A stretch of DNA of 64,000 nt from Rhodococcus sp. KRD197 (GTDB lineage Bacteria; Actinomycetota; Actinomycetes; Mycobacteriales; Mycobacteriaceae), in the NCBI RefSeq assembly GCF_017168235.1, contig NZ_JABFAO010000002.1, positions 248,001 through 312,000 of the forward strand, in the 5' to 3' direction. The notes beneath the pieces were generated by a model, which was given only the letters and a program-made list of their open reading frames with translations, was not told the origin of the DNA and searched no databases. A program made the position numbers and the translations under genes. This document shows positions 38,188 through 46,314 of this stretch, one piece after another; position 1 is the stretch's first letter; the number at the start of each line of letters is the position of its first letter.

Positions 38188-39927
38188 TTACGCAGATGCA
38201 CTGTGCGCGCCGTTCTGGAGGAGGATGTTCTCGAGCTGAGTGGTAGTCATCGGACGACCCAACAGGTGACCTTGCCCGAAGGTGACTCCGATGTCGACGC
38301 AGAAGTCGAGTTGTTCGGCCGTTTCGATGCCCTCGATGACGGTGTCCTTGCCGAGATCGTGTGTGACTTCCACGACGGCTTTGCACAGAGCCGTCATCGC
38401 TCGGCGTCGGTGCAGGTCGCGGCTATCGAGGTGCTGGGTGAGGGATTTGTCGATCTTGAGGATGTCGACCGGGAGGGTGGCGAGGCGTTCGAGCGAGGAG
38501 AATCCGGAGCCGAAGTCGTCGATGGCCACGAGGCATCCGCGTCGGCGAACGTCCATCAGTTGGTAGTGGACGGCGTCGATGTCGTGGAGAGATTTGGATT
38601 CGGCGAGTTCGAGCACGAGCCGCCCCGGTTCGATGCCCATCCCGTCGATGATGTCGATGACGTCGGTCGCGAGTGTTCCGGCTTTGAAGTGCAGGGGGCT
38701 GACGTTGACGCCGACCTGAACGTTCAGGCCATTGCGCTGCCACGCCGCGATGGTGCTGCCCACCTGACCGAGGATCCAGTTGCTCAGCGGAATGATCAGG
38801 TCCGCTTCTTCGGCGAGCGGGATGAAACTGTCCGGTAGGAGTAGACCCAGTTCGGGGTGATTCCACCTGATGAGTGCTTCTGCACCGACGACCGCTCCCG
38901 AGGCGAGTTCGACGATCGGTTGGTAGACCATCTCGAGTTCGTGCTCGGCCATCGCGACGCCGCGTAGGCGCTCGACCATCTCGAGCCGTTTGCGGTTGCT
39001 GTCTCGCAGGTCGGTGGAGAACACCTGGTGACTGTTGCGACCGAGCGATTTGGCGGCGTGCATCGCGGTGGTGGCGTCGTGCACCAGTTGGAGTGCTTCG
39101 GTGGTTTTGTCGTCGGAGGTGGCGACGCCGACGCTCGCGGTGACGGTGAGGCGCCGATCGTCGACTTCGAAGGCTGGTTCGAGAACGCTGGAGAAACCTG
39201 CGGCCAGAGCGCGGGCCGCGATGGATGTACAGCCGCGGGCAATGACGACGAACTCGTCGCCGGTGAGTCTGCCGAGTGTGTCGGTGGGGCGCGTGGAGGC
39301 GGCGATACGTTCGGCGATGAGCTGGAGCAACTGGTCGCCGTGCGTTGGGCCGAGGGCGTCGTTGAATTCCTTGAATCCGTCGATGTCGACGAGCAGGACG
39401 CTGACCTCGTCGTCCGGGTTTCGAGTTGCGAGTTCTCGCTCGAGGAGTGCCTCGATCTCGTCCTTGTTCGGCAAGCCTGTGAGCGGATCGTGACGAACGA
39501 CCTCCTCGGGCACCGTTCGTGTCACGTTCGTGTGGGTCAGGTAGACGCCACCGCCTTCGGCGAGGCGACTCGCGCGCAACCTGATGCGCGTGGCGGCGAC
39601 GTCGTAGTCGATCACGTACACCTGCTGCTCGCCTGCGGCGACGGCCTGCAGACCTGCGAGAACAGCTGCGGCAACGCGATCACCGTGCTCGGCGGTTCTG
39701 CGGCACCGATCGAAGTAGTTTTCGCCCGGCGCCCAGGGTTTGCTTTCCGGGTGGTGCGCCCAGTGCTCGGCCCAGGCGCGGTTGACCAACATGATTGTGC
39801 CGGAGTGATCGAGGACGACCGTTCCGGCGGGTACGGCATCAAGCATCGACTGGGCGAGTTCGTCCGTCCATTCGGTGACGGCGGAGTTCGCGGCGGCAGG
39901 GTTGGGCGCTGATGGCTCTCGGCTCAT
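38188..39927 (-). CDS. PAS-GGDEF-EAL cyclic di-GMP signalling protein
   Basis: 579 residues, no transmembrane helix. A PAS-like sensor (about 15-135) precedes a GGDEF domain (about 140-300) and an EAL domain (about 320-570). The GGDEF signature reads TGDEF (222-226), so cyclase activity is uncertain, though DIDGFKEFND is kept. The EAL domain has EALIRW, NVS, LELAES, DDFGSGFSSL, KIDKS, EGIETAEQ and GQGHLLGRP, so phosphodiesterase activity is likely. The ATG at 39927 has a strong AGGGGGGGAG. Stop and PPOX start are 3 nt apart. Confidence 0.92.
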   Translation of the reverse strand: MSREPSAPNPAAANSAVTEWTDELAQSMLDAVPAGTVVLDHSGTIMLVNRAWAEHWAHHPESKPWAPGENYFDRCRRTAEHGDRVAAAVLAGLQAVAAGEQQVYVIDYDVAATRIRLRASRLAEGGGVYLTHTNVTRTVPEEVVRHDPLTGLPNKDEIEALLERELATRNPDDEVSVLLVDIDGFKEFNDALGPTHGDQLLQLIAERIAASTRPTDTLGRLTGDEFVVIARGCTSIAARALAAGFSSVLEPAFEVDDRRLTVTASVGVATSDDKTTEALQLVHDATTAMHAAKSLGRNSHQVFSTDLRDSNRKRLEMVERLRGVAMAEHELEMVYQPIVELASGAVVGAEALIRWNHPELGLLLPDSFIPLAEEADLIIPLSNWILGQVGSTIAAWQRNGLNVQVGVNVSPLHFKAGTLATDVIDIIDGMGIEPGRLVLELAESKSLHDIDAVHYQLMDVRRRGCLVAIDDFGSGFSSLERLATLPVDILKIDKSLTQHLDSRDLHRRRAMTALCKAVVEVTHDLGKDTVIEGIETAEQLDFCVDIGVTFGQGHLLGRPMTTTQLENILLQNGAHSASA

Positions 39928-40029
39928 GCTCCCCCCCTGTGGCCGTTCGGCCGCGATGAAGAATAACGCGAAAGTATGGTTTTGCGCTATAAACAAGGTT
40001 TGCGCCCTGTTTTGCAGATGTTGGGGCCG

Positions 40030-41040
40030 TCAGGACAGTCGAGTGCTGGTGCGAACCTTCAACGACCATTCGGCAGGTGGAATCTCGCGCAGGGAGCCCA
40101 GCACCCATCGGGCGGCGTCGTGTCCCTGGTCGTACAGCGACTGGGCGACGGTGGTGAGCCCGGCCGCCTCGGCGACGTCGGAATCGTCCCAACCTGTGAC
40201 GGCGACACCGCCGCCGATATCGAGTACACCCAGGGCAAGATCGTCGCTCGAGGCGAGCACGGTGTCCACTTCGTAGTCGCGCTGCAGTGCGGTTGCGGCA
40301 CGGGCACCTTCTGTACGAGCGTTCGTCGGCACGAAGGCCACCGGTACGTCGGCCCAGTCGAAACCGGCGTCGACGACGGCGCGGCGGTAGCCGGCCAGCC
40401 GAGCAGATGTGACGGGGAAGGTGGCCGCGGCCGGATCCGGGCCGAGAACGATTTCGCCGACGCGATCGCGATCACGCGGGAAGCTGATCACCGCGGGCCG
40501 ATGCGCGCCGCGAAGTCCGACGGCGCCGATGGCCTGCGCGGCCTCGAGGTCGTCTATCCCGACCAGCTGGGTGCCCGGGTAGCGCGGTCCACCTTGGATG
40601 CAGATCGGCTTGCCGGTGCCGACGGCGATCTCGAGCACCGGGTCGTCGACGGCGGTGGTCCACAGCACGAAGCCGTCGACGTGAGCGTCTCGTACGCGAT
40701 CGAGGTCGACGCCCTTGCGCGAATTGGGCAGGAGAACGAGTCCGGTATCGGTGTCGAGGCAGGCTTCGGCGATGCCGGACAGAAATGCCCGGGCCTGCGC
40801 GTTCTCGAACGAGTAGGTGAGCTTTTCGGTCAGTACGACGCCGAGGTTGTTGGTTCTGCCGCTGCGTAGCGATTGTGCGGCCCGGTGCGGGCCGGTGTAG
40901 CCGAGGCGGGCGGCGGCGGCGCGCACCCGTTGCTTCGTGGCGTCCGAGACTCGCCCGGGTTGGTTGAAGGTGTACGACACGCTCATGGTGGACACGCCCG
41001 CGGCGGCTGCGACATCGGCCATCGTCGGGCGGGTGCTCAT
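40030..41040 (-). CDS. LacI-family transcriptional regulator
   Basis: 336 residues. The N-terminal HTH (MADVAAAAGVSTMSVSYTFNQPGRVSDATKQRV) and hinge are followed by a sugar-binding-like effector domain (LGVVLTEKLTYSF, DGFVLWT, IQGGPRYPGTQLVGIDD). It is divergent from an MFS gene with only 46 bp between the two starts, and a LacI-type operator lies in that gap. It most likely represses the MFS gene and itself. The ligand is unknown. Confidence 0.93.
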   Translation of the reverse strand: MSTRPTMADVAAAAGVSTMSVSYTFNQPGRVSDATKQRVRAAAARLGYTGPHRAAQSLRSGRTNNLGVVLTEKLTYSFENAQARAFLSGIAEACLDTDTGLVLLPNSRKGVDLDRVRDAHVDGFVLWTTAVDDPVLEIAVGTGKPICIQGGPRYPGTQLVGIDDLEAAQAIGAVGLRGAHRPAVISFPRDRDRVGEIVLGPDPAAATFPVTSARLAGYRRAVVDAGFDWADVPVAFVPTNARTEGARAATALQRDYEVDTVLASSDDLALGVLDIGGGVAVTGWDDSDVAEAAGLTTVAQSLYDQGHDAARWVLGSLREIPPAEWSLKVRTSTRLS

Positions 41041-41069
41041 GGGGCAACCCTAGCGGCTCGGCGTGTGGT

Positions 41070-41083
41070 GTGTAACGATACAC
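41070..41083. promoter_or_regulatory. LacI-type operator in the 46-bp divergent gap
   Basis: GTGTAACGATACAC is a 14-bp palindrome with 12 of 14 symmetric positions and the central CG typical of LacI-family operators. It ends 3 nt before the MFS start codon, and TAACGAT inside it could be the -10 element of a leaderless promoter. Binding there would block transcription directly. Confidence 0.6.
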
Positions 41084-41086
41084 AAC

Positions 41087-42295
41087 GTGCCTCGACTCAA
41101 CACGATCCGACTTCTCGTACTCGCGGCCGCCGCATTCGTCTACGTCACCGCAGAGACGTTGCCGATCGGCCTGCTGCCGGAGATCTCGGCCGATATGGGC
41201 GTCAGCGAGTCGAGCGTCGGTCTGCTGCTGACCTTCTACGCGTACGGTGTCGCCGCGATGACGCTGCCACTGATCGCCTTCGTACGTCGATGGCCACGCC
41301 GGCGCGTCGTGGTGGTGACGGTGGCCGCGCTCGCCCTTTCGCAACTGGTGTCCGCAGTCGCCGTCGGATACCCGATGCTCGTGCTCGCACGAATGATCTG
41401 TGCCGCAACACACGGAGTCTTCTGGGCAGTGGTCGCGCCGGTGGCGGCATCCCTTGCCGCCCCGGGAAAGAAAGGTAGAGCCATCGCCATGGTGTACGCC
41501 GGTACGTCACTGGCGCTGGTGGCCGGAAACCCACTGTCCGCGGCGCTGGGGCAGTGGCTCGGATGGCGAACGGCCGCGGCGTCCATCGGCGTCGTTTCGG
41601 CTCTCATCGCGTTGACGCTTTACCTCGTCTTACCCGTCATGACGGCGCCGGCTCGGGCTCGAACCGGGGCCTCGGTGCGCGGAGGGACTCCGGTGCTCGA
41701 CCGATCGCTCGTGATGATCTGTATCGCAACGTTTCTCGCTGTGCTCGGCCACTTCATCGCGTACACCTACTTCTCGCTGCTCGTCGATCGCGGCGTGGGT
41801 TCGATCGGCACGACACTGACCCTCATGCTGCTGATCTACGGGCTGTGCGGCGTGGCGGGTATCTGGATAGTGGGCAAGACATTCGACCGCTGGCCACGCC
41901 GATCCACCATCGGCGCACTGACCGCTGTGACAGTCGCACTCGCGGTGTTGTGGACGACACTGCAGTCGGCGCCGGGATCGCTGGCAGTGGTGGCGGTGCT
42001 GGCTATCGGCCTGTGGGGTCTGGCGTTCACCACCGTGCCAGTCTGCCTGCAGTCCTCGGTCCTGAACACCCCTCGCGCCGACCCCGACCGTGCGTCGGCG
42101 TTCTACGTGGTCGCCTTTCAGTTGGCCATCGCCACCGGCGCCTTGATCGGCGGGGTGATCATCGATCGCAGCAGCATCGCAGTCGTCACCGCGACCTCCG
42201 CCCTACTGGTCGCGGCGGCATTGCTGACGGTCGTGCTCGCGCGCACGTCGTTCCCGGTCCGTCGGCGAGTCGAGCTGGTCGGGGTGTCCGGGTGA
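41087..42295 (+). CDS. MFS transporter (DHA1, AraJ/SotB-like)
   Basis: 402 residues with 12 predicted transmembrane helices. The first helix has YVTAETLPIGLLPEISADMGVSE, typical of AraJ/SotB-like sugar or drug exporters, and the helix 4 to 5 stretch reads GVFWAVVAPVAASLAAPGKKGRAIAMVYAGTSLALVAGNP. The GTG start at 41087 lies directly behind the LacI-type operator and -10, consistent with leaderless expression. The substrate is unknown. Confidence 0.88.
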   Translation: MPRLNTIRLLVLAAAAFVYVTAETLPIGLLPEISADMGVSESSVGLLLTFYAYGVAAMTLPLIAFVRRWPRRRVVVVTVAALALSQLVSAVAVGYPMLVLARMICAATHGVFWAVVAPVAASLAAPGKKGRAIAMVYAGTSLALVAGNPLSAALGQWLGWRTAAASIGVVSALIALTLYLVLPVMTAPARARTGASVRGGTPVLDRSLVMICIATFLAVLGHFIAYTYFSLLVDRGVGSIGTTLTLMLLIYGLCGVAGIWIVGKTFDRWPRRSTIGALTAVTVALAVLWTTLQSAPGSLAVVAVLAIGLWGLAFTTVPVCLQSSVLNTPRADPDRASAFYVVAFQLAIATGALIGGVIIDRSSIAVVTATSALLVAAALLTVVLARTSFPVRRRVELVGVSG

Positions 42296-42301
42296 CGCCC
42301 G

Positions 42302-42356
42302 GGTGACCGAATGAGGCCCTCGCGCACTCAGAGTGACCCAAGGTGACATTCGCTCA
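42302..42356. repeat. Family A composite repeat, copy 3, overlapping the trpEG 3' end
   Basis: This 55-bp block matches 37624-37678: GGTGACCGAATGAGGCCCTC at the left end, CACTCAGAGTG in the middle, and GGTGACATTCGCTCA at the right. It lies between the convergent MFS and trpEG genes and supplies the last codons of trpEG. Confidence 0.8.
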
Positions 42357-44175
42357 CCTCAGCGGCGAACAAGCGGTGCACAGCCGACGAGAGAATGCCG
42401 ATACCGTCGGTGGACAACACGGACTCCGGGTGGAACTGTACCGACTCGAATCCGTTGCCGCGCAGCGCATTGATGTCGGGTCCGTCGGCCGAAACCAGCA
42501 CTCCCGGCCTGGGCCCGCCTCGCGCGACGAAGGTGTTGTAGAAGCCCACCGTGCAGCGCTGACCGAACACCTCGGCCTCCTTCTGCACTCCCTGTTGCGG
42601 GCGGTCCAGTGCCACCACGTCGAACCCCAGAATGCCGGCGAGCACCTGATGACTCAGACACACCGCGAGCAGCGGCAACCCTGTCGAAAGCCGTTCGCGT
42701 ACTGCTGTTTCTGCTCGACGGATACGCGGGTCGCTACTGCTCCGCGGATCGCCCGGACCCGGACCGCAAACCAGTAGATCCGCCTCGGTTCCAGTGAAGT
42801 GTTCCCAGCGCACTATGGACACCTCCATGCCGAGGTGCCGAAGTTGGTGCGCCAGCATCGCCGTCCACTGATCCTCGAAGTCGACGACCGTCGCAGTTCT
42901 CCCCAGAAGACCGGGAAACACCAGCAAGGGTTGCTCGTCCAACCAGAACGACGCCAGCTTCTCGTTGCGGCGTCGCAACGCCTCGGCCACACCGGGATAG
43001 CTGTCCAGCCGCACGGCGTCGACGGCCCGCGGACGGGGTGCTTCGATACCCAGCGCTGCGAGCACACCACCGAGTTTCGATCGTGTCTCCGCAACCTCGT
43101 GCTCCGGTACCGAGTTGCGCACCAACGTCGCCCCCGCCGAGATCTTCAGCTCGCCGGTCGGAGATATCTCGCAGGTGCGGATCAGAATGGGTGCATCGAC
43201 CGTGCTGACGCCGTCGGACGTCTCGAAGAGCGCGAGAACTCCCGAGTAGTAACCGCGCCCGGACTTCTCGTACCGCTCGATGACGCGGGCAGCGTTCTCG
43301 ATGGGTGATCCGGTGACGGTGGGAGCGAACATCGTCTCGCGCAGAATCTCGCGTGGGTCGAGGGCGGAGTCGCCGACGAGTTCGTACTCGGTGTGGGTGA
43401 GGTGCCCCATCTGCTTGAGCCTCGGCCCGATGACTCGTCCGCCTGCGGCGCAGATCCGGCTCATCATCTTGAGCTCCTCGTCGACCACCATGAACAGTTC
43501 GGCGCTTTCCTTCGCGTCGCCGAGGAAGTCGAGAACACCGGTGCCCGACGGGCCCTCGACGGGGTGGCGATAGGTGCCGCTGATGGGGTTCATCACAGCC
43601 GACGTGCCGTCGAAACTCACGTGACGCTCCGGCGTCGCACCGACGAGCGTGACCGATGGCGTGTGGACGAAGAACGTCCAGTAGGAGCCGGATTCACCGA
43701 GGAGCAGCCTGCGGAAGATCTCGAGACCGGCCCCGAGACCAGCCTCGAGGTTCGCGCGGAAATCTCGGCGGAGAACGAAGTTCGCACCGGCTCCGGTGCC
43801 GATCTCCTCGCGCAGCACCCGCGAGACAGCCGTCGCGTACTCGTCGTCCTCGGGAAAGAACCGGCCACCCGACAGCTCCAGGTCGGCCGCCGTCAACACC
43901 GCCAATACGTCGTCGATGCTCACTCGCGCGCGCTCCCGAACCTGTAGGCAGTGGAGCCGCGCATCGTCGTCGTGGCACACGAACCCGCGTTCCTGGATCT
44001 GCCGATACGGCACCAGCGCGAGAACATCGGGGCCCTCGGTGTCCAGGCGCAGGGGGATGTCGGCGAGCGTGTCGACGGTGACGACATCGCCGACGAGTAC
44101 GTCGACCCCGCGCTCGCGGGAGACGATCGCGAAGGGCTCGGCCCCGGCGATGGCCCTGCTCAACAATTCGTGCAT
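42328..44175 (-). CDS. trpEG: Fused anthranilate synthase TrpE-TrpG
   Basis: 615 residues. N-terminal chorismate-binding domain (about 1-410; ISGTYRHPVEG, AKESAELFMVVDEELKMMSRIC, GSPIENAARVIERYE, GRGYYSGVLAL) is fused to a C-terminal class I amidotransferase (LLVCGPGPGDP, nucleophile in LLAVCLSHQ, HPES). It converts chorismate and glutamine to anthranilate. PhzE of phenazine pathways has the same architecture, but no phenazine genes are near and a Trp attenuator precedes the gene, so a tryptophan role is preferred. The ATG at 44175 yields MHELLSRAI. Its last nine or so residues (VSECHLGSL) are encoded by a family A repeat. Confidence 0.88.
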   Translation of the reverse strand: MHELLSRAIAGAEPFAIVSRERGVDVLVGDVVTVDTLADIPLRLDTEGPDVLALVPYRQIQERGFVCHDDDARLHCLQVRERARVSIDDVLAVLTAADLELSGGRFFPEDDEYATAVSRVLREEIGTGAGANFVLRRDFRANLEAGLGAGLEIFRRLLLGESGSYWTFFVHTPSVTLVGATPERHVSFDGTSAVMNPISGTYRHPVEGPSGTGVLDFLGDAKESAELFMVVDEELKMMSRICAAGGRVIGPRLKQMGHLTHTEYELVGDSALDPREILRETMFAPTVTGSPIENAARVIERYEKSGRGYYSGVLALFETSDGVSTVDAPILIRTCEISPTGELKISAGATLVRNSVPEHEVAETRSKLGGVLAALGIEAPRPRAVDAVRLDSYPGVAEALRRRNEKLASFWLDEQPLLVFPGLLGRTATVVDFEDQWTAMLAHQLRHLGMEVSIVRWEHFTGTEADLLVCGPGPGDPRSSSDPRIRRAETAVRERLSTGLPLLAVCLSHQVLAGILGFDVVALDRPQQGVQKEAEVFGQRCTVGFYNTFVARGGPRPGVLVSADGPDINALRGNGFESVQFHPESVLSTDGIGILSSAVHRLFAAEVSECHLGSL

Positions 44176-44226
44176 CGGAAAACCTCTCGGATCGAAAAAG
44201 CGCCGAGGTGGTCCGGACATGAAAAA

Positions 44227-44249
44227 TGGCCACCTCGAAGGGGCGGCCA
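44227..44249 (-). terminator. Rho-independent terminator of the trp attenuator
   Basis: On the minus strand TGGCCGCC and GGTGGCCA form an 8-bp stem (one G-T) around a 7-nt CCTTCGA loop, followed by TTTTT. It ends about 50 nt before the trpEG start. Confidence 0.8.
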
Positions 44250-44278
44250 CGGGTACTGCTACGCGAAAGTGTGGGCGC

Positions 44279-44326
44279 CTAGGAGCGCCACCACCATGAT
44301 CCGGCTGTGGACGAGTTCGCGTACAT
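44279..44326 (-). CDS. trpL: trp leader peptide, MYANSSTAGSWWWRS
   Basis: 15 codons plus stop, read ATG...TAG on the minus strand, with three consecutive Trp codons at positions 11-13. It lies about 100 nt upstream of trpEG and directly before the mutually exclusive hairpins. The peptide itself should have no function; ribosome stalling when charged tRNA-Trp is scarce is the signal. Streptomyces trpEG genes are known to have comparable leaders with Trp codons in a row. Confidence 0.82.
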   Translation of the reverse strand: MYANSSTAGSWWWRS

Positions 44327-44361
44327 GTCGAGTCACTCTACACACTGCCGGCGGCTTCGCC

Positions 44362-44409
44362 GCATGTGCGCGGAAATACGTGTCCCACTATGTATTTCCG
44401 CGCACGTGC
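44362..44409. repeat. 48-bp intergenic palindrome, family B copy 2
   Basis: Arms GCATGTGCGCGGAAATAC (44362-44379) and GTATTTCCGCGCACGTGC (44392-44409) pair at 17 of 18 positions around a 12-nt loop ending in CTAT. It matches the copy at 20843-20890 in arm sequence, arm length, loop length and loop end. It lies 4 bp after the stop of the PLDc_N-like gene and upstream of trpL. Confidence 0.8.
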
Positions 44410-44413
44410 GCGT

Positions 44414-44758
44414 TTACGCGTCTCTTGCCCGGCGGCGCTGCTCCTCGGCGCGCGCTCGGCACTGCCGGAGGAACTCCTCGTCGGCCGCGGGATCGGTCGC
44501 GACGGCTCGACCCGGCTTCGCGTCGTACTCGGGGAACGCGGACCTCTCCCGACGACCACCCCCGGCGCCACCCCAGATGCCACCGTCGACGGGCCGTCCC
44601 GCGAGCAGCCACGCGATCGACCCCGCGAGCGGAAGGAACACCACCAGCAACAACCACACCATCTTCGGTAGGTGACGGATCCCGCCCTCGTCCGCAGTGA
44701 TGACGTCGATCAAGCAGAACACCCACAGCAACATGATGAGCAAGCCGAGATAAGGCAC
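44414..44758 (-). CDS. PLDc_N-domain small membrane protein
   Basis: 114 residues. Two transmembrane helices (about 3-22 and 33-53; LGLLIMLLWVFCLIDVI, and LPKMVWLLLVVFLPLAGSIAWLLAGRP), the phospholipase D nuclease N-terminal motif, then a charged C-terminal tail. Such proteins are common in actinobacteria and have no proven function. The GTG at 44758 follows GGGAGGAC at suitable spacing; the longer frame to 44824 lacks a site. Confidence 0.83.
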   Translation of the reverse strand: MPYLGLLIMLLWVFCLIDVITADEGGIRHLPKMVWLLLVVFLPLAGSIAWLLAGRPVDGGIWGGAGGGRRERSAFPEYDAKPGRAVATDPAADEEFLRQCRARAEEQRRRARDA

Positions 44759-44861
44759 TCCGCGGTCCTCCCGTATGGACTGGCCCCCATTGAAGACCAG
44801 TCGGTCCTTTGCGTGGAGAACCATACAGTGAAGATCCGTACCGCGGGGGCCCGCGCGCGAG

Positions 44862-46193
44862 CTAACCCAAACGGACCAGGACGCGCTCGATCGCGTCTAT
44901 CCCGTGCCCCAGCTCCGCCTCGCCGATCGTCAGGGCAGGCCTGAACCGGATGGACCGATTTCCGCAACCCAGCGCCAGCACGTGCTCGGTGACGCGGAGT
45001 TCATCGAGGACGCGGTCGCGCGTGGTGGCGTCGGGAAGGGTGAAAGCGCACATGAGCCCGCGCCCACGCACCTCCGTGATGATCTCGTGGCGGGAGGCGA
45101 GCTCGTGCAGCCGCGCGAGTAGTCCGCGGCCGAGCGTCGCGGCCCGTTCGACGAGCCCGTCGGACTCGATGACCTCGAGGATCCGACGCGAGCGCACCAT
45201 GTCGGTGAGGTTGCCGCCCCAGGTGGAGTTCAGGCGCGAGGACACCGTGAACACGTTGTCGGCGACCTCGTCGACGCGCCCACCGGCCATGAGGCCGCAG
45301 ACCTGGACTTTCTTGCCGAAGGCGACCACATCCGGTTCGATACCCAGCTGTTGGTAGGCCCAGGCGGTGCCGGTCATGCCGGCACCGGTCTGCACCTCGT
45401 CGACGACGAACAGGGCGTCGAACTCGTGGCACAGCGCCTGCAACTGCTGCAGAAACTGTGGACGGAAGTGGTTGTCTCCGCCTTCGCCCTGGATGGGTTC
45501 GATGATGGCGCAGGCGATGTCGTGCGGGTTGGCTTCGAACGCAAGGCGGGCCGCTGCCAGCGCGCCGGCCTCGAGGGCGTCCATATCGGCGCCGTCACGA
45601 ATGTACGGCGACGGGATACGCGGCCATTCGAACTTGGGGAAGCGAGCGACCTTGACGGGATCGGTGTTGGTCAGCGACATCGTGTAGCCGGAGCGGCCAT
45701 GGAAGGCGTGCTCGAAGTGCAGCACCTGGGTGCCGAGCGACTGGTCGATCCCGTGCGCTTCGTTCCAGCGACTCTTCCAGTCGAACGCGACCTTGAGGGC
45801 GTTCTCGACGGCCAGCGCCCCACCGTCGACGAAGAACAGGTGGGGGAGGCGGGTGTCGCCGAAAACGCGCGCGAACGTTTCGACGAACCGCGCCATCGCG
45901 ACGGTGTAGATGTCGGAGTTGCTGGGTTTGTTCATCGCCGCTGCGAGCAGGTCAGCCCGGAACTGAGCATTCTCGGCCAGTGCGGGGTGATTCATGCCTA
46001 GTGCGTTCGAGGCGAAGAACGTGAACAGGTCGAGGTACTCGGTGCCGTCGCGGGCATCGACGAGGGTTGATCCGCGGGACGCCTCGAGGTCGAGCACCAT
46101 CTCGAAACCGTCGGCGAGCATGTGACGGCCGATGGTGGTGTGTACCTGTCCAGCAGCATCAGCAGATGAAGACCGGTGCAATACTTGCGTCAT
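44862..46193 (-). CDS. lat: L-lysine 6-aminotransferase
   Basis: 443 residues. Class III PLP aminotransferase with the ornithine/lysine-type signature: VVDEVQTGAGMTG, PLP lysine in VVAFGKKVQVCG, and NSTWGGNLTDMVRSRRILEVI. Length and the FFVDGGALAVENALKVAFDWK stretch fit lysine epsilon-aminotransferases (Rv3290c-like). It converts lysine and 2-oxoglutarate to 2-aminoadipate 6-semialdehyde (piperideine-6-carboxylate). The ATG at 46193 follows a TAGATT -10-like hexamer by about 10 nt, consistent with a leaderless transcript. It is divergent from amaB. Confidence 0.9.
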   Translation of the reverse strand: MTQVLHRSSSADAAGQVHTTIGRHMLADGFEMVLDLEASRGSTLVDARDGTEYLDLFTFFASNALGMNHPALAENAQFRADLLAAAMNKPSNSDIYTVAMARFVETFARVFGDTRLPHLFFVDGGALAVENALKVAFDWKSRWNEAHGIDQSLGTQVLHFEHAFHGRSGYTMSLTNTDPVKVARFPKFEWPRIPSPYIRDGADMDALEAGALAAARLAFEANPHDIACAIIEPIQGEGGDNHFRPQFLQQLQALCHEFDALFVVDEVQTGAGMTGTAWAYQQLGIEPDVVAFGKKVQVCGLMAGGRVDEVADNVFTVSSRLNSTWGGNLTDMVRSRRILEVIESDGLVERAATLGRGLLARLHELASRHEIITEVRGRGLMCAFTLPDATTRDRVLDELRVTEHVLALGCGNRSIRFRPALTIGEAELGHGIDAIERVLVRLG

Positions 46194-46314
46194 GAAAGCC
46201 AATCTACGCGATAAAAGATTGCGAGAAGGCTTCCAGACAGTAAAAAATCCGGCACGACGAGGCGTGAGCTAGATTGATGCTGCCCGCGTCCTCACCGGAA
46301 AGGTGCATCACGAC
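46194..46314. promoter_or_regulatory. Divergent promoter region of lat and amaB
   Basis: About 120 bp, richer in A and T than its surroundings (ATAAAAGATT and CAGTAAAAAAT). TAGATT hexamers lie on both strands: on the minus strand next to the lat start and on the plus strand at 46271-46276 for amaB. Lrp/AsnC proteins regulate such pairs in mycobacteria, but no lrp gene is present here. Confidence 0.45.

Larger units (their letters stand above)
44222..44326 (-). promoter_or_regulatory. Transcription attenuator of trpEG (trp leader)
   Basis: All parts of a classical attenuator are present on the minus strand. A leader peptide ORF with three Trp codons (44326-44279) is followed by segment 2 GGCGCCCAC (plus 44271-44279), segment 3 GTGGCCGCC (44242-44250), which can pair with segment 2 at 8 of 9 positions, and a terminator hairpin whose arms lie at 44242-44249 and 44227-44234, followed by five U (44222-44226). 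Segment 3 takes part in both structures, so they exclude each other. Stalling at Trp codons would favour the antiterminator. Confidence 0.85.

Noticed and set aside
42328..44175. PhzE (phenazine) assignment for the fused anthranilate synthase
   Set aside because: No phz genes are nearby, and a Trp attenuator directly precedes the gene.
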